Source: Bacillus sp. X1(2014) (GTDB taxonomy: Bacteria; Bacillota; Bacilli; Bacillales_B; DSM-18226). Taken from it: a DNA stretch of 64,000 nt. The notes beneath the pieces were generated by a model. It made no database searches. It saw only the letters and a program-made list of their open reading frames with translations, and was not told the DNA's origin. The stretch lies in NCBI RefSeq assembly GCF_007678255.1, contig NZ_VEED01000019.1:38906-102905 (forward strand). The letters run 5' to 3'. Position 1 is the first letter of the stretch; each line of letters opens with the position of its first letter. This document shows, piece after piece, positions 63,998-64,000 of this stretch. Position numbers and translations under genes: made by a program.

Positions 63998-64000
63998 ATA

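Overview
The window looks like a chromosomal segment of an aerobic or facultatively anaerobic, endospore-forming Bacillaceae bacterium. A Neobacillus-type organism fits best, but this is an inference from gene content and no database search was run. The DNA is AT-rich, ribosome binding sites are strong (AGGAGG-like), TTG starts are frequent, and gene order closely follows the Bacillus subtilis ytl-ytk-ytg-ytf-leuS-ytq-ytp-asnB-metK-pckA-ytm-luxS-men-glg region. Sporulation genes are present (cse60, endospore-appendage-type subunits). Differences from B. subtilis include a nitrite ammonification pair (nrfHA), an E. coli-type SpeD and a lone zinc-binding lipoprotein gene. Layout: 1-4.5 kb holds a lipid kinase, an RNA cyclic phosphodiesterase, a cysteine-synthase paralogue, D-amino-acid transaminase, the DeoR-type regulator YtzE and a 42-aa gene. 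4.7-9.1 kb holds an amino-acid permease and a divergent LysR regulator/YhgE-type membrane protein pair. 9.2-11.6 kb holds an ArsR/SRPBCC pair with two palindromic operators, SpeD, and Dps under a perfect PerR box. 12-16.6 kb holds the pseudouridine synthase, the flippase YtgP, the flavoprotein YtfP, Cse60 and a low-complexity membrane-anchored protein. 16.8-21.4 kb holds three DUF3992/Ena-type genes (one broken by an in-frame TGA) around ytwF and the T-box-controlled leuS. 21.5-25.2 kb holds an MFS transporter and nrfHA with an Fnr-type box. 25.4-35.7 kb holds ytzC plus a coupled 59-aa gene, ytqAB, ytpAB, ytoA, asnB, metK with an S-box riboswitch, and pckA with a CcpN-type operator. 35.8-39 kb holds an ECF sigma/anti-sigma pair, a ten-copy 52-bp tandem repeat and ytmAB. 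39.2-46.1 kb holds the ytlACD ABC transporter, ytkD, small genes, luxS, yidD, a beta-carbonic anhydrase and znuA behind a Zur box. 46.2-55.2 kb holds the complete menaquinone set menFDHBEC plus divergent menA. 55.2-63.1 kb holds the glycogen operon glgBCDAP. The window ends in a tRNA cluster (Ile-Asn-Ser-Glu, minus strand). How the genes combine: menaquinone feeds electrons to NrfHA during anaerobic nitrite ammonification; metK makes SAM used by SpeD, and LuxS recycles the S-ribosylhomocysteine produced from SAM-derived S-adenosylhomocysteine; glycogen genes, PEP carboxykinase and the CcpN and cre-like sites mark carbon-status control. The most unusual material is the Ena cluster with its stop-interrupted copy, the intergenic repeat families, and small genes hidden between the large ones.
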